Below, piece by piece: positions 28,796 to 40,621 of a DNA stretch of 64,000 nt (the first letter of the stretch is position 1; each line of letters opens with the position of its first letter). The position numbers and the translations under genes were made by a program. The DNA is taken from contig CAVOZC010000018.1 of the NCBI GenBank assembly GCA_963700865.1, positions 1,178,001-1,242,000 on the forward strand. The letters run 5' to 3'. The notes under the pieces are model-generated. The model was not told the origin of the DNA. It did not search any database and worked only from the letters and a program-made list of their open reading frames with translations. Source of the DNA: CAVOGJ01 sp963700865 (GTDB taxonomy: Bacteria; Planctomycetota; Planctomycetia; Pirellulales; Pirellulaceae).

Positions 28796-31290
28796 TCACT
28801 GGCCGAGCGGATTGCGGTTGAATTTTGCGAAGGGTAACCGCACAAAGCCGACGACGTACTCATCGACCCGGTTCGCGGTGGGCGGTTCATAACCCACATA
28901 TCCGCTCACCGTCACGACGTCGTCCTGATCGACTCCATCGCCGCTGACGCCAAACCCACCGGCGAGTTGGCCCCGGACATAGACCGAGGAACTGCCAGGA
29001 AAGAAGACCACGCCATTTTGATTCGCCAGTGGTTCGACGATCGGTTGGCCGCTGCCGTCATCAGAGCCGTAGATCACCACCGACGCGTCGCCCGGATCGC
29101 GAAAGTTGCGGCTGACATTGAAGGCATCAAATGACAACACGCTCAAAATGCTCGGATCGGCGTAGACGCTCACTGGCAGGGGTGACAAGTTCACGAGGTT
29201 TTCCCCGGTCAACGGATTGATGCCGGGCAGGCGGAGAATGCTTTGCGGGCCGACCTGCGTGCAAATTTCAGGACGCTGGTCACAAAGTCCGACCGCCGGA
29301 TCGTTTACCAATCCCTTGTCAGCCCCGGGGCTGAGCTCGCTGCCCGTTGGATAGCGCGGTTCGGAGAGGAAGCGAAACGTGCGATTCGTCAAAGCCGTTC
29401 CCTTGGGAACGGTGTCGCCGAACACGTTCAGTTTGTCAGACACGCTTCCCAGAACGCCGTCGCCGTTGAAATCGATGATGTCGGGTCGCTGGATGTCTTC
29501 GGCATCGGCGTAATAGGCGGTGTTCCGCGCTTTGGCGACCGAGACATCGATCGAGAAGACGGTCGCGTCGGGCATGCGGAAGACGCCCAGCAAATTGCCC
29601 GCCTTGTCGGCGACCGACAACACCATCCGCGTGCGCGAGCCAGGCAGGAAATCTTCGGTCAGGCGAATGGCGGCTCGCGTCAGTTTCGCCTCGTTCACGC
29701 CTTGCACGATCATCCGTTCCACGTCCGCGGCCGTCAGGTCCCCCTCGACCGCGTCATGGGGAGCCACCAGCCACCCTTCGGGCACGGCCTGTCCCGCCAG
29801 CAGGGGAACGCCGGGAAGAACGTCGACATTGCTTCCCGAGGCGACGGTCGGTCCGCCGTCCGCACGGCCGACGGCGATCAGGCGATCGATCCCGGGAACG
29901 GGATAGGCGGGCGTTGGCGTGGGGCCATAGATCTCCAGTGTGATTCCGACCAGATCGATGCGGCCCGCGGGTAGCACGAAATCGGGAAGCGGGCATAGCG
30001 CGTCGTTGAATTCGGAGAGGTCGCGGGTGAAGGCCGACGGTCCCACCATTCCGCCGCCCGCGGCGGCAATGAAGGCCATGAATTCACTTTCCAGCACCAG
30101 CGGCGCGTTTGTCCGTTGGGTCTCGCTTTGCGCGATCCCGCCTTGGTCCGATGCATGGACGAAATCCTGTTCATACGTCGCGAAACCATCTTCACCGGGG
30201 AAGAACACCCCGATCCCACCCACCAGGTTCAGCGGCACGTTCGGGATCGGCATCCCATCAGCATCCGTCACCTTTTTGAAGAGTGGAATGCCGCCCGGCA
30301 GCGTGGCAATGCCCCGCGCCTGGGCTGCCGGATCCGTTTGTGCCTGGTAGCCATACGATTCGGGCCAAGTCGCGAAGAAGGCTTCCGCCCCGCTCGTGAT
30401 GAAATCAGGATTGGCGTTGAAACGGGTGACCAGTTCAAAGTCATCGCTGGCGGCTGGCCCCAGAGGTGACTTGACTCCGTCGGCCCCCGCGTGCACTTGG
30501 CTGTCGCGACTCTGGTGCTCAATCCCGAATAAATCGACTTGTGGCGTGAAGCGGATTTCGGGGGGGAAATGGCCGCCCACGCCAATGGGTGCGACAAAGC
30601 CGGGTCCCTGATACTCGGGCCGCGGGTCTTGCGGCCACGATTGAACCTCCCGTTGCGTGATCGTGGATTGACTGATGAAGCGAATCGTGCGACTCGTCAG
30701 CGGCGCCGCGTTGCTGCTGAAAAAGGCTGCCGTGCGGGCCTTGGCAACCGCCCCATCAATCGCGAACGCTAAACGTGCGGGATCGCTCTGAATGGAAGCA
30801 GCTACGCCGTCTTCCACCCGCACGCCCAGAATGCGCCCGAACGGTCGACCACCGCGATGATCGCGTCCTCCGAGGACGTTGCCTGCGAGGCCCGCTTCAG
30901 CAGCGTGTTCACATCCTCGGTGGTCAACAAGTTCTGGGGACCGGCTTGCTCCGCCGCGTTGAAGGTGGCCATATCGTCCGCAGGCGCAATCGCATCATCA
31001 AGGGCCGCCCGCGCCGGAGTCAATGCATTGATCACCAACAGCGCGTCCAGCGGCGACAACAGGCCGTTCGCATCCACGTCCAGAAACGTGCGATTCCCGG
31101 CCGCCGCCTCGGGAAGCGGCCCCAGGCGGCTGAATTCGTTCACGACCAGGAGCGCGTCGACCGGACTGACGACCCCGTCGGCATTGACATCCGCAGGAAG
31201 GTCCGCATTGTGCCAAGCTTGCGCTAAGAGGTCGCCAGCCAGCGGAAGCCTGGCTTCGAGGGACTCGAGGTGGAGCGTTCGCGTTGCCAT
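28796..31290 (-). CDS. Secreted protein: LEAR motif, dockerin repeats, two GlcG/HbpS-like domains; frameshifted near 30823
   Basis: From ATG 31290 the start MATRTLHLESLEARLPLAGD is a planctomycete surface-protein motif. Two dockerin-type calcium loops follow: DVNADGVVSPVDALLVVNEF and DVDANGLLSPLDALLVINAL. The first GlcG/HbpS (haem-binding, DUF336-like) domain begins TTEDVNTLLKRAS...AIIAVVDRSG. The frame breaks there and resumes as RILGVRVEDGVAASIQSDPA and KARTAAFFSS if one G is restored in the GGG run. A second domain of the same type is near 29500-29750 (VLSVADKAGNLLGVFRMPDA, KARNTAYYAD). The total is about 830 residues. GlcG-like domains bind haem or small ligands. The protein is expected to be extracellular. 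Confidence 0.8.
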
Positions 31291-31596
31291 GGTCAGCAAG
31301 ACCTCCGAGGGACTCCGGTTGGCGGGAGGGCCGCCCGCCCGTGGCCAGATGGTCGCCAAGCAGAGAAGGCACGGCCATCCAGTCTCAGCTTAATTGCCCC
31401 CTCCACGGGAAAGAAGCAGAAGTGGGAAAAACGGGCAAGTTAGGCCGTCAAAGTCAGCCTGACAAGAAAATTCGGCTCAACCTGCCTAAGTCACGAGACC
31501 GATACCATTTGACAAGGCGAAACGCCCGCCGGGGTGCGCGTGCGCGCACGAATGGGGTGTTTACGCGGCGTCTGGTATTTCAACGGTCCGAGATCG
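31291..31596. other. Divergent intergenic region
   Basis: About 305 bp separate the minus-strand dockerin gene and the plus-strand porin operon. It should hold both promoters. I see no gene and no confident promoter boxes. Confidence 0.35.
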
Positions 31597-33577
31597 ATGA
31601 TCGTTCGTCGAACATACGCACAGCAGATAGTGGCCCTAGGGCTGCGGCGAGCATATCTTGCCCCGCTCCTGCTCGCCTGTGCGCTCTGTCACCCGATCCT
31701 CGTGGCAGGGGAACCGCCGCTCCTGCTGGCTCCGGTGATGAACGCGAACGAGGCCAGGCAAAATGGGATTTCTGGGAAGAATGGCGAAAGCCTTTTGGGT
31801 TCCGATGTAACGCGGCCGAGTGTGCTGCGGAGTCCCACGGAGTCGCCGGTTCAGTTGCCACCTCCGGGCGAGCCGTTTTTCGAACCCAGCCTGCTGGTCA
31901 CTGACTTCGACGCGCCGTGGGGGTATACCGGTCCCAGTGGAATCTTGCCCACGGAGCCGCAGACGAGCAGTCACTTCATCCCCATGGAGGATCGCTGCGC
32001 GCGCCGGCTTCCCCGACTGGGATCGCTACGGCAAAGGGCACCCGCCTCAGGACGATTACCCGGGCGTGCAGGGCGCCTGGTGGGACCCGTACAACCAGAA
32101 CGTACTCAAGGGCGATTACCCGCTGGTTGGGGATCACAACTTTCTCAAGTTGACGCTGAGACTGCTCACGCTGGGCGAACCGCGGCAGTTGCCGACGCCG
32201 ACGACTCCCTTCGAGGCGACGCGGAATCCGGGTGAGGCTGAGTTCTTTGGTGATCCGGATCAATGGCTGTATATCCAGAACCAGTCGGTCATTCTCGACT
32301 GGGTTCATGGGAACTCGACGTTCAAGCCTCCCGATTGGCGCGTCAAGGTCGACATGATCTTCAATTTGAATCATCTGGTGGCGGACGAATTGGGCGTCGT
32401 CAGCCCCGATGTTCGCAAGGGGACCGGCCGCTTTCGCCAGGAACTGGCTCTGGAGGAGTGGTTTTTCGAAGCCAAGCTCAACGATACCAGTCCTTATTAC
32501 GACTTCACGTCGGTCCGTATTGGTAGCCAGCCGTTTGTAAGTGATTTTCGCGGCTTTATCTTTGCCGACATCAACCGTTCCGTGCGGTGGTTTGGTACCC
32601 GGCACTGCAACCGCGACCAGTTCAACGTGATCTGGTTTGATCAAACCGAAAAGGACACCAACAGCACGCTCAACCGGATCGATCGGGATCGGCATCAGAA
32701 TACGTGGATCGCGAACTATTATCGGCAGGACGTGCTCTATCCGGGTCACAATCTGAGCCTCTCTTTTCACGCGAATCTGGACGGGCCCAGCACGGAATTT
32801 GATCGCAATGGTTTTTTAGTTCGTCCCGACCCGGTGGGCGTGTTCCAGCCGCATGAGGTGCGTTCCTACTTCTTCGGTGCCGCCAACAACGGGCATTTCG
32901 ATCGCTACAATGTCTCTGGGGCCTTTTATTACGTGACCGGGACCGACACACTCAATCCGATTGCTGGCAGGCGGCAGACGATCGATAGCTACATGGGGGC
33001 CCTCGAATTGTCGTACGACCGCGATTGGGTCCGCTTTCGCACGTCGTACTTTCATAGCTCCGGGGATCCCGACCCCAACGACTCGCGGGCCCAGGGGTTT
33101 GACGCCATTTTCCCCAACCCGGCCTTCGCGGGTACCGAGTTCAGCTATTGGGGCCGCCAGAATATTCGCCTGTTTGGTGTCGAGCTGAGCAATCGATTGA
33201 GCTTGACGCCCAGTCTGCGGAACGGGAAATTCCAGGCACAGACAAACTTCGTGAACCCCGGTCTGCATCTCTTCAACCTGGGGATCGACACCGATCTCAC
33301 ACCCAAGTTGAAGCTGATTCAGAACACGAACTTCCTGTGGTTTAACCAGACAGAGGTCTTGGAGACCTACCTGTTTACGGGAGAAGTTCGCAACTTTATC
33401 GGAACCGACCTGAGTTTAGGCGCGGAGTATCGCCCGCTGCTAAACAACAACGTGCTGTTCCTGGGGGGGATCTCGACGCTCGTGACAGGGGATGGATTCG
33501 ATGACTTGTTTCGCGATCTTGCTGGCGGCTCGCGAAATTATGTGGCCGGCTTTCTCGAAGCGGTCCTGGAGTTCTAG
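31597..33577 (+). CDS. Putative outer-membrane porin (beta-barrel), frameshifted near 32001
   Basis: ATG 31597 begins a signal-peptide region (AYLAPLLLACALCHPILVAG). The first frame runs to SSHFIPMEDR and continues in the next as RAGFPDWDRYGKGHPPQDDY if one base is restored in TGCGCGCG. The rest (PYNQNVLKGDYPLVGDHNFL, WRVKVDMIFNLNHL, then SFHANLDGPSTEF) shows alternating amphipathic strands with many aromatic residues. It ends in ...GFLEAVLEF with a C-terminal Phe, typical of outer-membrane barrels. The length is about 660 residues. The 10-CxxCH cytochrome gene starts 23 bp downstream, so the two form an operon. An alginate-export or porin-type fold is my inference. Confidence 0.7.
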
Positions 33578-33599
33578 TCGCTCGTGTTCTCGATCGATC

Positions 33600-36500
33600 G
33601 TGGCAGATTTCCGTCCCTGGTTCCCCTGCGATGTTTGGTTACACGGTCTCAGGAGTCGCCGCCTGCGCATCGGCTGGCTCCTGGTTTGCCTGATGTCGTG
33701 CGATGGGGCGTCGCGTCTGGCCGCCCAGCAGGAGCCGCGGCCGCTCTTCCCGCCACCGCCATCACCAGGAACAAAGACGCCGCCGCCGCGATTTCATCAG
33801 CCATCACCGCTGCCCGCATCAACCGGACAGGTCGAGCAGGCGACCGCCATCGAGGAGGACGCAGCGGTCCCCTTCCCATCGCGTCGAGATACCGACGATC
33901 CCTGGGCTCGCCCGGCAACTGGGCATCGCCGACAACGTGGCCTTTCCCATTCCCGAGTCGCTACGGCATGACGACTGGCTCGGCCAGGACGCCGCCACGG
34001 CGCTTGCCAAGAGTGAAAGCTGCATGGCCTGCCATACGGACGTCGGCAACATGCATCCGCCCGGCCGTTTGCAAATCGGCTGCACCGATTGTCACGGCGG
34101 CAACAGTGGGGCCTTTGACAAAGCGGCGGCCCACGTCCACCCGCGGATTCCTGAGTTGTGGCGGACAAGCGGCAATCCAGTCCGCAGTTACGCCGCCTTG
34201 AATCACGAGTCGCCCGAGTTCCTGCGCTTTGTCAATCCGGGAGATCTGCGGGTCGCCCATATCGCCTGCGGTCAATGCCATGCCAATGAAGTTTTGCAGC
34301 TACGTAAGAGCATGATGACTCATGGTTGTATGTTGTGGGGTGCCGCCTTGTACAACAACGGCGCGGTCCGCGAGAAGTGGTCCCGCTATGGAGAGAGCTA
34401 CAGTATGCGGGTGCGCCGCAGCGCTTGCAGACCGTGCCGCCTCCAACGGCCGACGAAATCGCCAACCAGGGACTGCTGCCCTACCTCGACCCGTTGCCCA
34501 TGTTTCAGATCACGCAACCGGGCAATGTGCTCCGAATTTTTGAACGGGGAGGCCGGTTTCGGGCCGAGGCCGGTATTCCGGAGCGCTTGGAGGAGCCGGG
34601 ACGCCCCCGCGAACGGTTGAGCAATCGGGGGTTGGGAACCGAGAATCGTACCGATCCGGTCTTCATCGGACTGCAAAAAACGCGGTTGCTCGACCCAACC
34701 CTCAATTTTCTCGGCACCAATGATCATCCGGGCGACTATCGCAGCAGCGGCTGTTCGGCCTGCCATGTGCCCTATGCCAACGATCGAGATCCGACACACA
34801 GCGCGTTCCTGGCAAAATATGGCAATCGGGGCCGCGCGGCGGCCGCGATCGACGAGTGGGTGACGGCGGTCGATCCGACGATTCCCAAGGACGAACCGGG
34901 GCATCCGATTCAGCACAAATTTGAACTGCGGATGCCGACCAGTCAATGCATGGTGTGTCACGTACACCCAGGGACCAACGTGCTCAACAGTTATGCCGGC
35001 TATATGTGGTGGGACAACGAAACCGACGGCGAGTTCATGTACCCGGAAGAGTCCCGCGAACTGACGGCGGAGGAGTACATCGCGGCCACCATGAGCAACC
35101 CGAACGAAGCGGCCGCCCGCGGTTTGTGGAGTGATCCCGAGTTCCTGGCGAATGTGTCGTCACTGAATCGCAAGCTGCAGCACACCCAGTTCGCGGATTT
35201 TCACGGACATGGTTGGGTCTATCGGGCGGTCTTCAAGAAGGATCGTTCAGGAAATTTGCTCGATTGGCAGGGAGAACGACTGGCCCATGTCTCTAATAGC
35301 GCCTTACAGGCAGCGGTGGCCCCCTCGACCCGGACGGAGCAGGCCACCGGGCGGCAGCGTGACGGCGTACCGGTGCATCTGCTGGATGTGCATCTGGAAC
35401 GAGGCATGCACTGTACCGACTGCCACTTTTACCAGGATGGACACGGCAACACGAAGCTTTATGGGGAAGTGCGGGCCGCCATCGAGATCACCTGCGTCGA
35501 CTGTCACGGCACAGCCCGTGAAAGTCTGGTCGAGGTCGTCCAGTCCCAGCTGGCGGCGGGGCTGCCGCTCGAGTTGCCGACGAGCGGGCCCGCGGCACCG
35601 CCCGGAGGCACGAATCTGCTGTCGCTCCGCACCACCTTCGGCCGGCCGCGTTTCGAGGTCGTCACGGGGCCCGACGGTAAGTCGCGCTTAGTGCAGCGGA
35701 GCACGGTCGAGCCCGACTTGTCGTGGGAGGTCACGCAGACGGCCGATACCGTTCGTCCGACCAGCGACCAGTACAATCCGCGCAGCCATGCGGCCAAGAC
35801 GGCCCGCCGGGATGATGATGGCAAGATCGTCTGGGGAGGGACCGCGGAGGAGGATTTCGCCGGTTGCCCGCATAACGATGAGAACATGTCGTGCATCGCT
35901 TGTCATAGCAGTTGGAATCCCAGTTGTTTCGGTTGCCACCTGCCGCAAAAGGCGAACATCAAGTCGCCCGATTTGCACAACTTGGGCGATGTGACGCGCA
36001 ATCGAACGTCGTACAACTTTCAGACGCTGCGGGATGATGTCTTTATGCTAGCCCGCGACGGAAATGTCACGGGCAATCGCATTGGTCCGGCCCGCAGTAG
36101 TTGCGCGATTCACGTCACCAGTTACAACGCCAATCGCGAGGCGATCTATGTGCAGCAGCAAACGATCAGCAGTGACGGGCTAAGCGGCATCGCCTTCTCG
36201 ACCAATGTGCCGCACACCGTCCGCGGTGGGAATGGGGATGGCGATCCGAGTCAACTGGCCAGTGGTGCGTCTCGCGGCGGCACGTATGAGACGAAGAGCT
36301 GTACGGATTGCCATCTTTCCAAGGAGAACGACAACAACGCCATCATGGCGCAACTGACCATGCAAGGCACCGGTTACACGAACTTCATGGGCAAGTACTG
36401 CTGGGTGGCGGCGGGCGAGCATGGCTTTGAGGGAGTCGTCGTGACCGAGAGCACCGAGCCGCAGGCGGTCATCGGCAGCACACTGCATAAGCTGGCCTAT

Positions 36501-37789
36501 CCCGAAGAGTACCAGGAACATCTCGATACCGGTCGTCGCCTGGAGCACAGTCACGAACATCCTGGCAAAGACGTCATCGAGTCCTTGTCCTTGCGATTTT
36601 CCAAACCCGAAGTGCTCGATCTGCAGCACCGAGGCGAGTATCTGTATGCGGCTTGCGGCGAGGGAGGATTGCGAATCTTTGATATCGCGTTCATCGACCA
36701 TAAGGGGTTCAGCGAACGGATTACGACCGCTCCGGTTTCTCCCCTGGGGCAGCGTTTTTACGTCCGCACGAAATATGCGCAAGGCGTGGCGGCCCCCGCC
36801 ACGATTGCCCCCGACCCGACGCGAAAGCAGGATCCGCGGAACCAGGAGCCGGCGGTCCATCCGATGTACGCCTACATCTACGTCGCGGACAAATACGAAG
36901 GGCTGATTCTGGTCGGTGCGGGCACTCTGCTGGACGGGAATCCGCTCAACAACTACCTGGAACGAGCCTTGACGTATAACCCGCAGGGCTTGCTTTGCGG
37001 CGCGCGTTCGATCAGCTTCGTGGGCACCTACGCGTACGTTTGCTGCGACGAAGGAATCGTCGTGGTCGACGTTGACGATCCCACGCATCCGCAGATCAAG
37101 TCCATTCTCTCGGACGTTGTGGGGCCGCGAGCCTGGCCGCCCAGTTTCGCTACGCCTTTGTGGCCGGGGAAGAGGGCGTGAGCGTGCTGGATCTTTCCGA
37201 CCCGGGCGTTCCCGTGGTCGTGGCCCGGGTGCCGTTGGAAGAGGCGCATGCGGTATACGTCGCTCGCACCTATGCCTATGTCGCAGCGGGCCATGAGGGC
37301 CTGGTCATCCTCGACGTGACGAGGCCGGATCGCCCTTGTGTCGATCAGACGTACGACGCCAAGGGACGCATCAACCACGCGGTTGACGTCCAGTTGGGAA
37401 TCACCAATGTCAGCCTGTTCGCCTATCTCGCGGATGGCGAAAATGGGCTGCGGGTCATTCAATTGACCCATCCGGACACACCGGGCAATGACGGTTTCAG
37501 TCCCCGTCCGATTCCCAAGCTGGTGGCGACCTACAAACTGCCGAAGGAGGGGCACGCGCTGGCGATCAGCCGCGGCATGGACCGTGACCGGGCGGTCGAT
37601 GAAGCGGGCAATCAGATTGCGGTGTTTGGTCGCGTGGGGGCACGGCCACTCCGTCGCGATGAAGTGAAGCGGTTGTATCTGGATGAGAACCAACGGCCGT
37701 TTTTTACCTCCGACGACGTCTTTGACGCGGACATCTTTCGTGTATTGACTCCCGGCCGAATGCGGAAATCGTCCGCCTCGGCCGACTGA
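33600..37789 (+). CDS. Decahaem-class cytochrome c with LVIVD-type beta-propeller, three frameshifts
   Basis: GTG 33600 gives a signal peptide (LRIGWLLVCLMSCDGASRLA) and a Pro-rich linker. The frame changes near 33905 (RQLGIADNVAFPIPESLRHD), near 34405 (AGAPQRLQTVPPPTADEIAN) and near 37130 (AAQFRYAFVAGEEGVSVLDL). Ten CxxCH motifs are seen: CMACH, CTDCH, CGQCH, CSACH, CMVCH, CTDCH, CVDCH, CIACH, CFGCH and CTDCH. The last ~350 residues hold LVIVD-like repeats: GEYLYAACGEGGLRIFDIAF, GTYAYVCCDEGIVVVDVDDP, RTYAYVAAGHEGLVILDVTR. The full product is about 1,395 residues, extracytoplasmic. It is coupled to the porin gene. It may carry electrons across or outside the outer membrane, by inference. Confidence 0.8.
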
Positions 37790-37818
37790 CGGCGGGTGAC
37801 GTTGGCCGTATAATCGTC

Positions 37819-37910
37819 GTGGGATAGGCTTCCAGCCTGTCATGTGGATAAGTGAGATCAAACTGGGAATCAAGAATAGGCAGTGTGGACAGGCTGGAAG
37901 CCTATCCCAC
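37819..37910. repeat. Perfect 22-bp inverted repeat
   Basis: Left arm 37819-37840 (GTGGGATAGGCTTCCAGCCT...) and right arm 37889-37910 are exact reverse complements, with 48 bp between. The word GGGATAGGCTTCCAGCCTGT is one I recognise as a frequent planctomycete intergenic repeat. It sits between the cytochrome and the LarA-like gene. Confidence 0.92.
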
Positions 37911-37936
37911 GCTGGACCGCTGGATCCGATGCGTCG

Positions 37937-39234
37937 ATGACGACTTACTTTGCTCAAGGTACGGCGAACGAGGTCCTTAGCGATCAAGACCTGCGCCGGC
38001 GCTGCACGGAGTGCTGGCCAAGCTGGAACCGCGGCGGGTGCTCGCCGTGCCTCCGGACCAGACGCGGGCGAACAGCCGAGCTGGCCTGCTGACGTGCCAG
38101 GCGTATGAGTATCTCGGCGAGCGGCTGGTCGACGTCATGCCCGCGCTCGGTACGCATCACGCCATGAGTGAAGCGGCCGTGGCCGAGATGTTTCCGGGTT
38201 TGCCTTTTTCGCTGATTCGCCGGCACGATTGGGAACAAGATGTCGTCACGGTTGGTGAAGTGCCGGCGGACTTCGTGCGAATGGCGACCGAAGGCATCTA
38301 CGACCGGCCCTGGCCGGCTCAACTGAATCGACTCCTCTGGTCGGGAGGCCATGACCTGATCCTCTCCATCGGTCAGGTGGTGCCCCACGAAGTGATCGGG
38401 ATGGCGAACTACAACAAGAATATCTTCGTTGGGACCGGGGGCTCGGCCGGGATCCACGAGAGCCATTATCTGAGCGCCGTCTACGGCATGGAACGGATGA
38501 TGGGGCGAGCCGATACGCCGCTCCGCCGCATCCTCTGCTACGCGGAACGCGAGTTTTGCAGCCACCTCCCCCTGCTTTACGTCCTGACCGTGATCGGCAA
38601 CGACGCCGGGGGAAAGCCCGTCACCCGCGGGCTGTTTATCGGCGATGACGCCGACTGCTTTGAGCAGGCAAGTCGTTTATCGGTCGAAGTCAATGTCACC
38701 TTGTTCGATCAACCGGTCAGGAAAATTGTCTGCTATCTCGATCCCCGCGAGTTCTCAAGTACCTGGCTGGGGAATAAGGCCATCTACCGGACTCGGATGG
38801 CCCTGGCGGATGAGGGGGAGCTGGTGATCCTCGCACCCGGCATCAAGGAGTTCGGCGAACAGCGGAGGATCGATCGGTTGATCTACAAGTACGGATATCG
38901 CACCACGGAGGAAGTGCTGCGGCTGGTGGCCGAGCACGAGGATCTGCGGAGCCAATTGTCGGCGGCCGCGCATCTGATTCATGGTTCGCCCGAGGACCGA
39001 TTCCGTGTGGTGTACTGTCCGGGTCATTTAAGCGAGACGGAAATGCGTAGCGTGGGCTACGAGTATGGCGACTTGGCCTCATCGCTGGAGTGCTATCCGC
39101 CGCATCGCCCCAACGGTTGGTATGAGACGGCCGCCGGCGAACCCTATTACTACATTGACAATCCGGCACTCGGATTATGGGCCTGCCGCGAACGATTGCC
39201 TGGCGCGGCCGAGCTGGCGGTGGACGTCGCTTGA
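37937..39234 (+). CDS. LarA-like (DUF2088) nickel-pincer-family protein, frameshifted near 37995
   Basis: ATG 37937 starts MTTYFAQGTANEVLSDQDLR. The frame then shifts to LHGVLAKLEPRRVLAVPPDQ followed by TRANSRAG, the family's 'xxDxTR' motif. Later motifs include GTHHAMSEAAVAEMFP, VVPHEVIGMANYNKNIFVG and GIHESHYLSA. These hold the His and Lys residues that in LarA contact the nickel-pincer cofactor. The ~430-residue length fits. LarA racemises lactate; many homologues act on other 2-hydroxy acids, so the substrate is open. No larB/C/E genes for cofactor synthesis are in the window. Thymidine kinase follows 75 bp downstream. Confidence 0.82.
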
Positions 39235-39309
39235 CGGCCATGTGTCATCTCCGCAGCGCGGCCTTCCACGCGTAGCAGCCACCGATCGTAACCCGCAAGT
39301 GAAGAACGC

Positions 39310-39912
39310 ATGGCCAAACTCTATTTCTATTATTCGGCGATGAATGCGGGCAAGAGCACGACGTTGCTCCAGTCGGCCTACAACTACAAAGAGCGGGGCA
39401 TGGACGTGCTGCTCTTCAAACCGGCGCTCGACGACCGGGACGGCATGGGGACGATTTCGTCACGGATCGGGCTGGAGGCCGAGGCCTACGTGTTTGACTC
39501 GGCCTGCGATCTGTTTGTCCATGTACGCGACGAGTTAAAGCGGCGAGCCATTCATTGCGTACTGGTTGACGAGGCACAGTTTTTGACGGGCCAGCAGGTT
39601 CTGCAACTGACCGTGGTCTGTGACCGGCTCAAGATTCCGGTTCTCTGTTATGGCATCCGCACCGATTTTCAGGGCGAGCCGTTCGAGGGGAGTAAGTATT
39701 TGTTGTCCTGGGCCGAAGAGCTGGTCGAGATCAAGACGGTTTGTCCGACGGGGAAGAAGGCCACGATGAATGCGCGGTTGGACAAACAGGGAAACCGCGT
39801 CTGGGAGGGCGCCCAGGTGGACGTGGGGCACCACTATATTTCGCTCAGCCGCCCCGAGTTTGATCTGCCCCGCGTGTCGCCGCTGGGATATCGGCCTCCC
39901 ACTGCGGAGTGA
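39310..39912 (+). CDS. tdk: Thymidine kinase (type II)
   Basis: A 200-residue salvage enzyme phosphorylating thymidine with ATP. Walker A is SAMNAGKSTTLL near residue 10, Walker B is CVLVDEAQFL, and the lasso loop includes GIRTDFQGEPFEGSKYLL. The zinc region reads KTVCPTGKKATMNARLDKQG: one Cys of the usual CxxC (CVCG in E. coli) is replaced, so zinc binding may be weakened. The C-terminus GGHHYxSLSR-like (VDVGHHYISLSRPEF) is typical. The frame is intact. It marks the left boundary of the accessory region. Confidence 0.94.
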   Translation: MAKLYFYYSAMNAGKSTTLLQSAYNYKERGMDVLLFKPALDDRDGMGTISSRIGLEAEAYVFDSACDLFVHVRDELKRRAIHCVLVDEAQFLTGQQVLQLTVVCDRLKIPVLCYGIRTDFQGEPFEGSKYLLSWAEELVEIKTVCPTGKKATMNARLDKQGNRVWEGAQVDVGHHYISLSRPEFDLPRVSPLGYRPPTAE

Positions 39913-40197
39913 CGTGGCGAACGGGCCGGCGTCAGCCGCCGGGTGGGCGCGACGTCGTGAACGACGTTTGACATTATCAGCAGGCTGTTTTTAATACAGA
40001 GGCACGGAGCCTGACGTCTTGATTCGCTTTCCCGGATGGCTGGTAACTTTTTGTTGGCGTCGCACCGGACGGCCTACAGCCATAGAGACGATCGCAGCGA
40101 ATCGTTATTTCCATGCCGCACCAGAGCCTCGCAGCGATGGAAATGCTTTCACGGCCCGACGAAACCAATGTTTGACGAGGTCACCGGATGACAGAAT
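39913..40197. other. Intergenic, left edge of the Rhs/repeat region
   Basis: No gene is seen. A short copy of the GAGGCACGGAG repeat tract lies near 40000. Composition becomes more mixed than the flanking core genes. Confidence 0.35.
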
Positions 40198-40290
40198 AAT
40201 CTGCACCGGTGGTACGACGCGGGCGTGGGACGGTGGATCAGTGAGCACCGCAAGATTAGCTACAGAATTCTGAAACGGGAGCTTGGTTGA
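40198..40290 (+). pseudogene. Rhs core remnant (31 codons)
   Basis: The frame NLHRWYDAGVGRWISEH followed by RKISYRILKRELG and a stop matches the end of Rhs core repeats ('RYYDAGVGRWLS.DPIG'). It lacks the rest of the core and any start, so it is a relic. Confidence 0.6.
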
Positions 40291-40417
40291 TTTCGTAGAT
40301 TAGGCGAGCCAGCGGAGCCATTGACGGAGCCGGAGAGTCATCCCACACTTCCCAGTCTTCGTCCACTAGGTCTGTGTTTTCCAACTTGTTTTCCACCTTG
40401 TTTCCAACTTGTTTCAT
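40256..40417 (-). CDS. Small hypothetical protein, uncertain
   Basis: A 53-residue minus-strand frame (MKQVGNKVENKLENTDLVDE...) with acidic composition that could be a real small gene, for example an immunity protein relic. There is no homology I recognise, and it overlaps the Rhs relic. Its upstream part contains short GTTTCCAACTTG repeats. Confidence 0.2.
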   Translation of the reverse strand: MKQVGNKVENKLENTDLVDEDWEVWDDSPAPSMAPLARLIYEINQAPVSEFCS

Positions 40418-40621
40418 CGTTCGACCGCGAGCCAAAGAAGAATGCCCCGCTCCTCGCATTTGAGCCAAGCTAGATCAATGGCATTCTTCGTCGGCGTGCG
40501 CGTTTCTGGGACTATAGGCCGTTACGGCGAAAACGCGCACGCCGACAGAGCCCGCTTGCTTCGGCGGGGCGATTGGCTTCGCCTGCTCAAGCGGGCTCTT
40601 CTGGCTCGCGGTCTAACGAAC

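Noticed and set aside
37072..37296. A new small gene at the end of the cytochrome
   Set aside because: The protein in the third frame continues the beta-propeller, so a frameshift explains it better.
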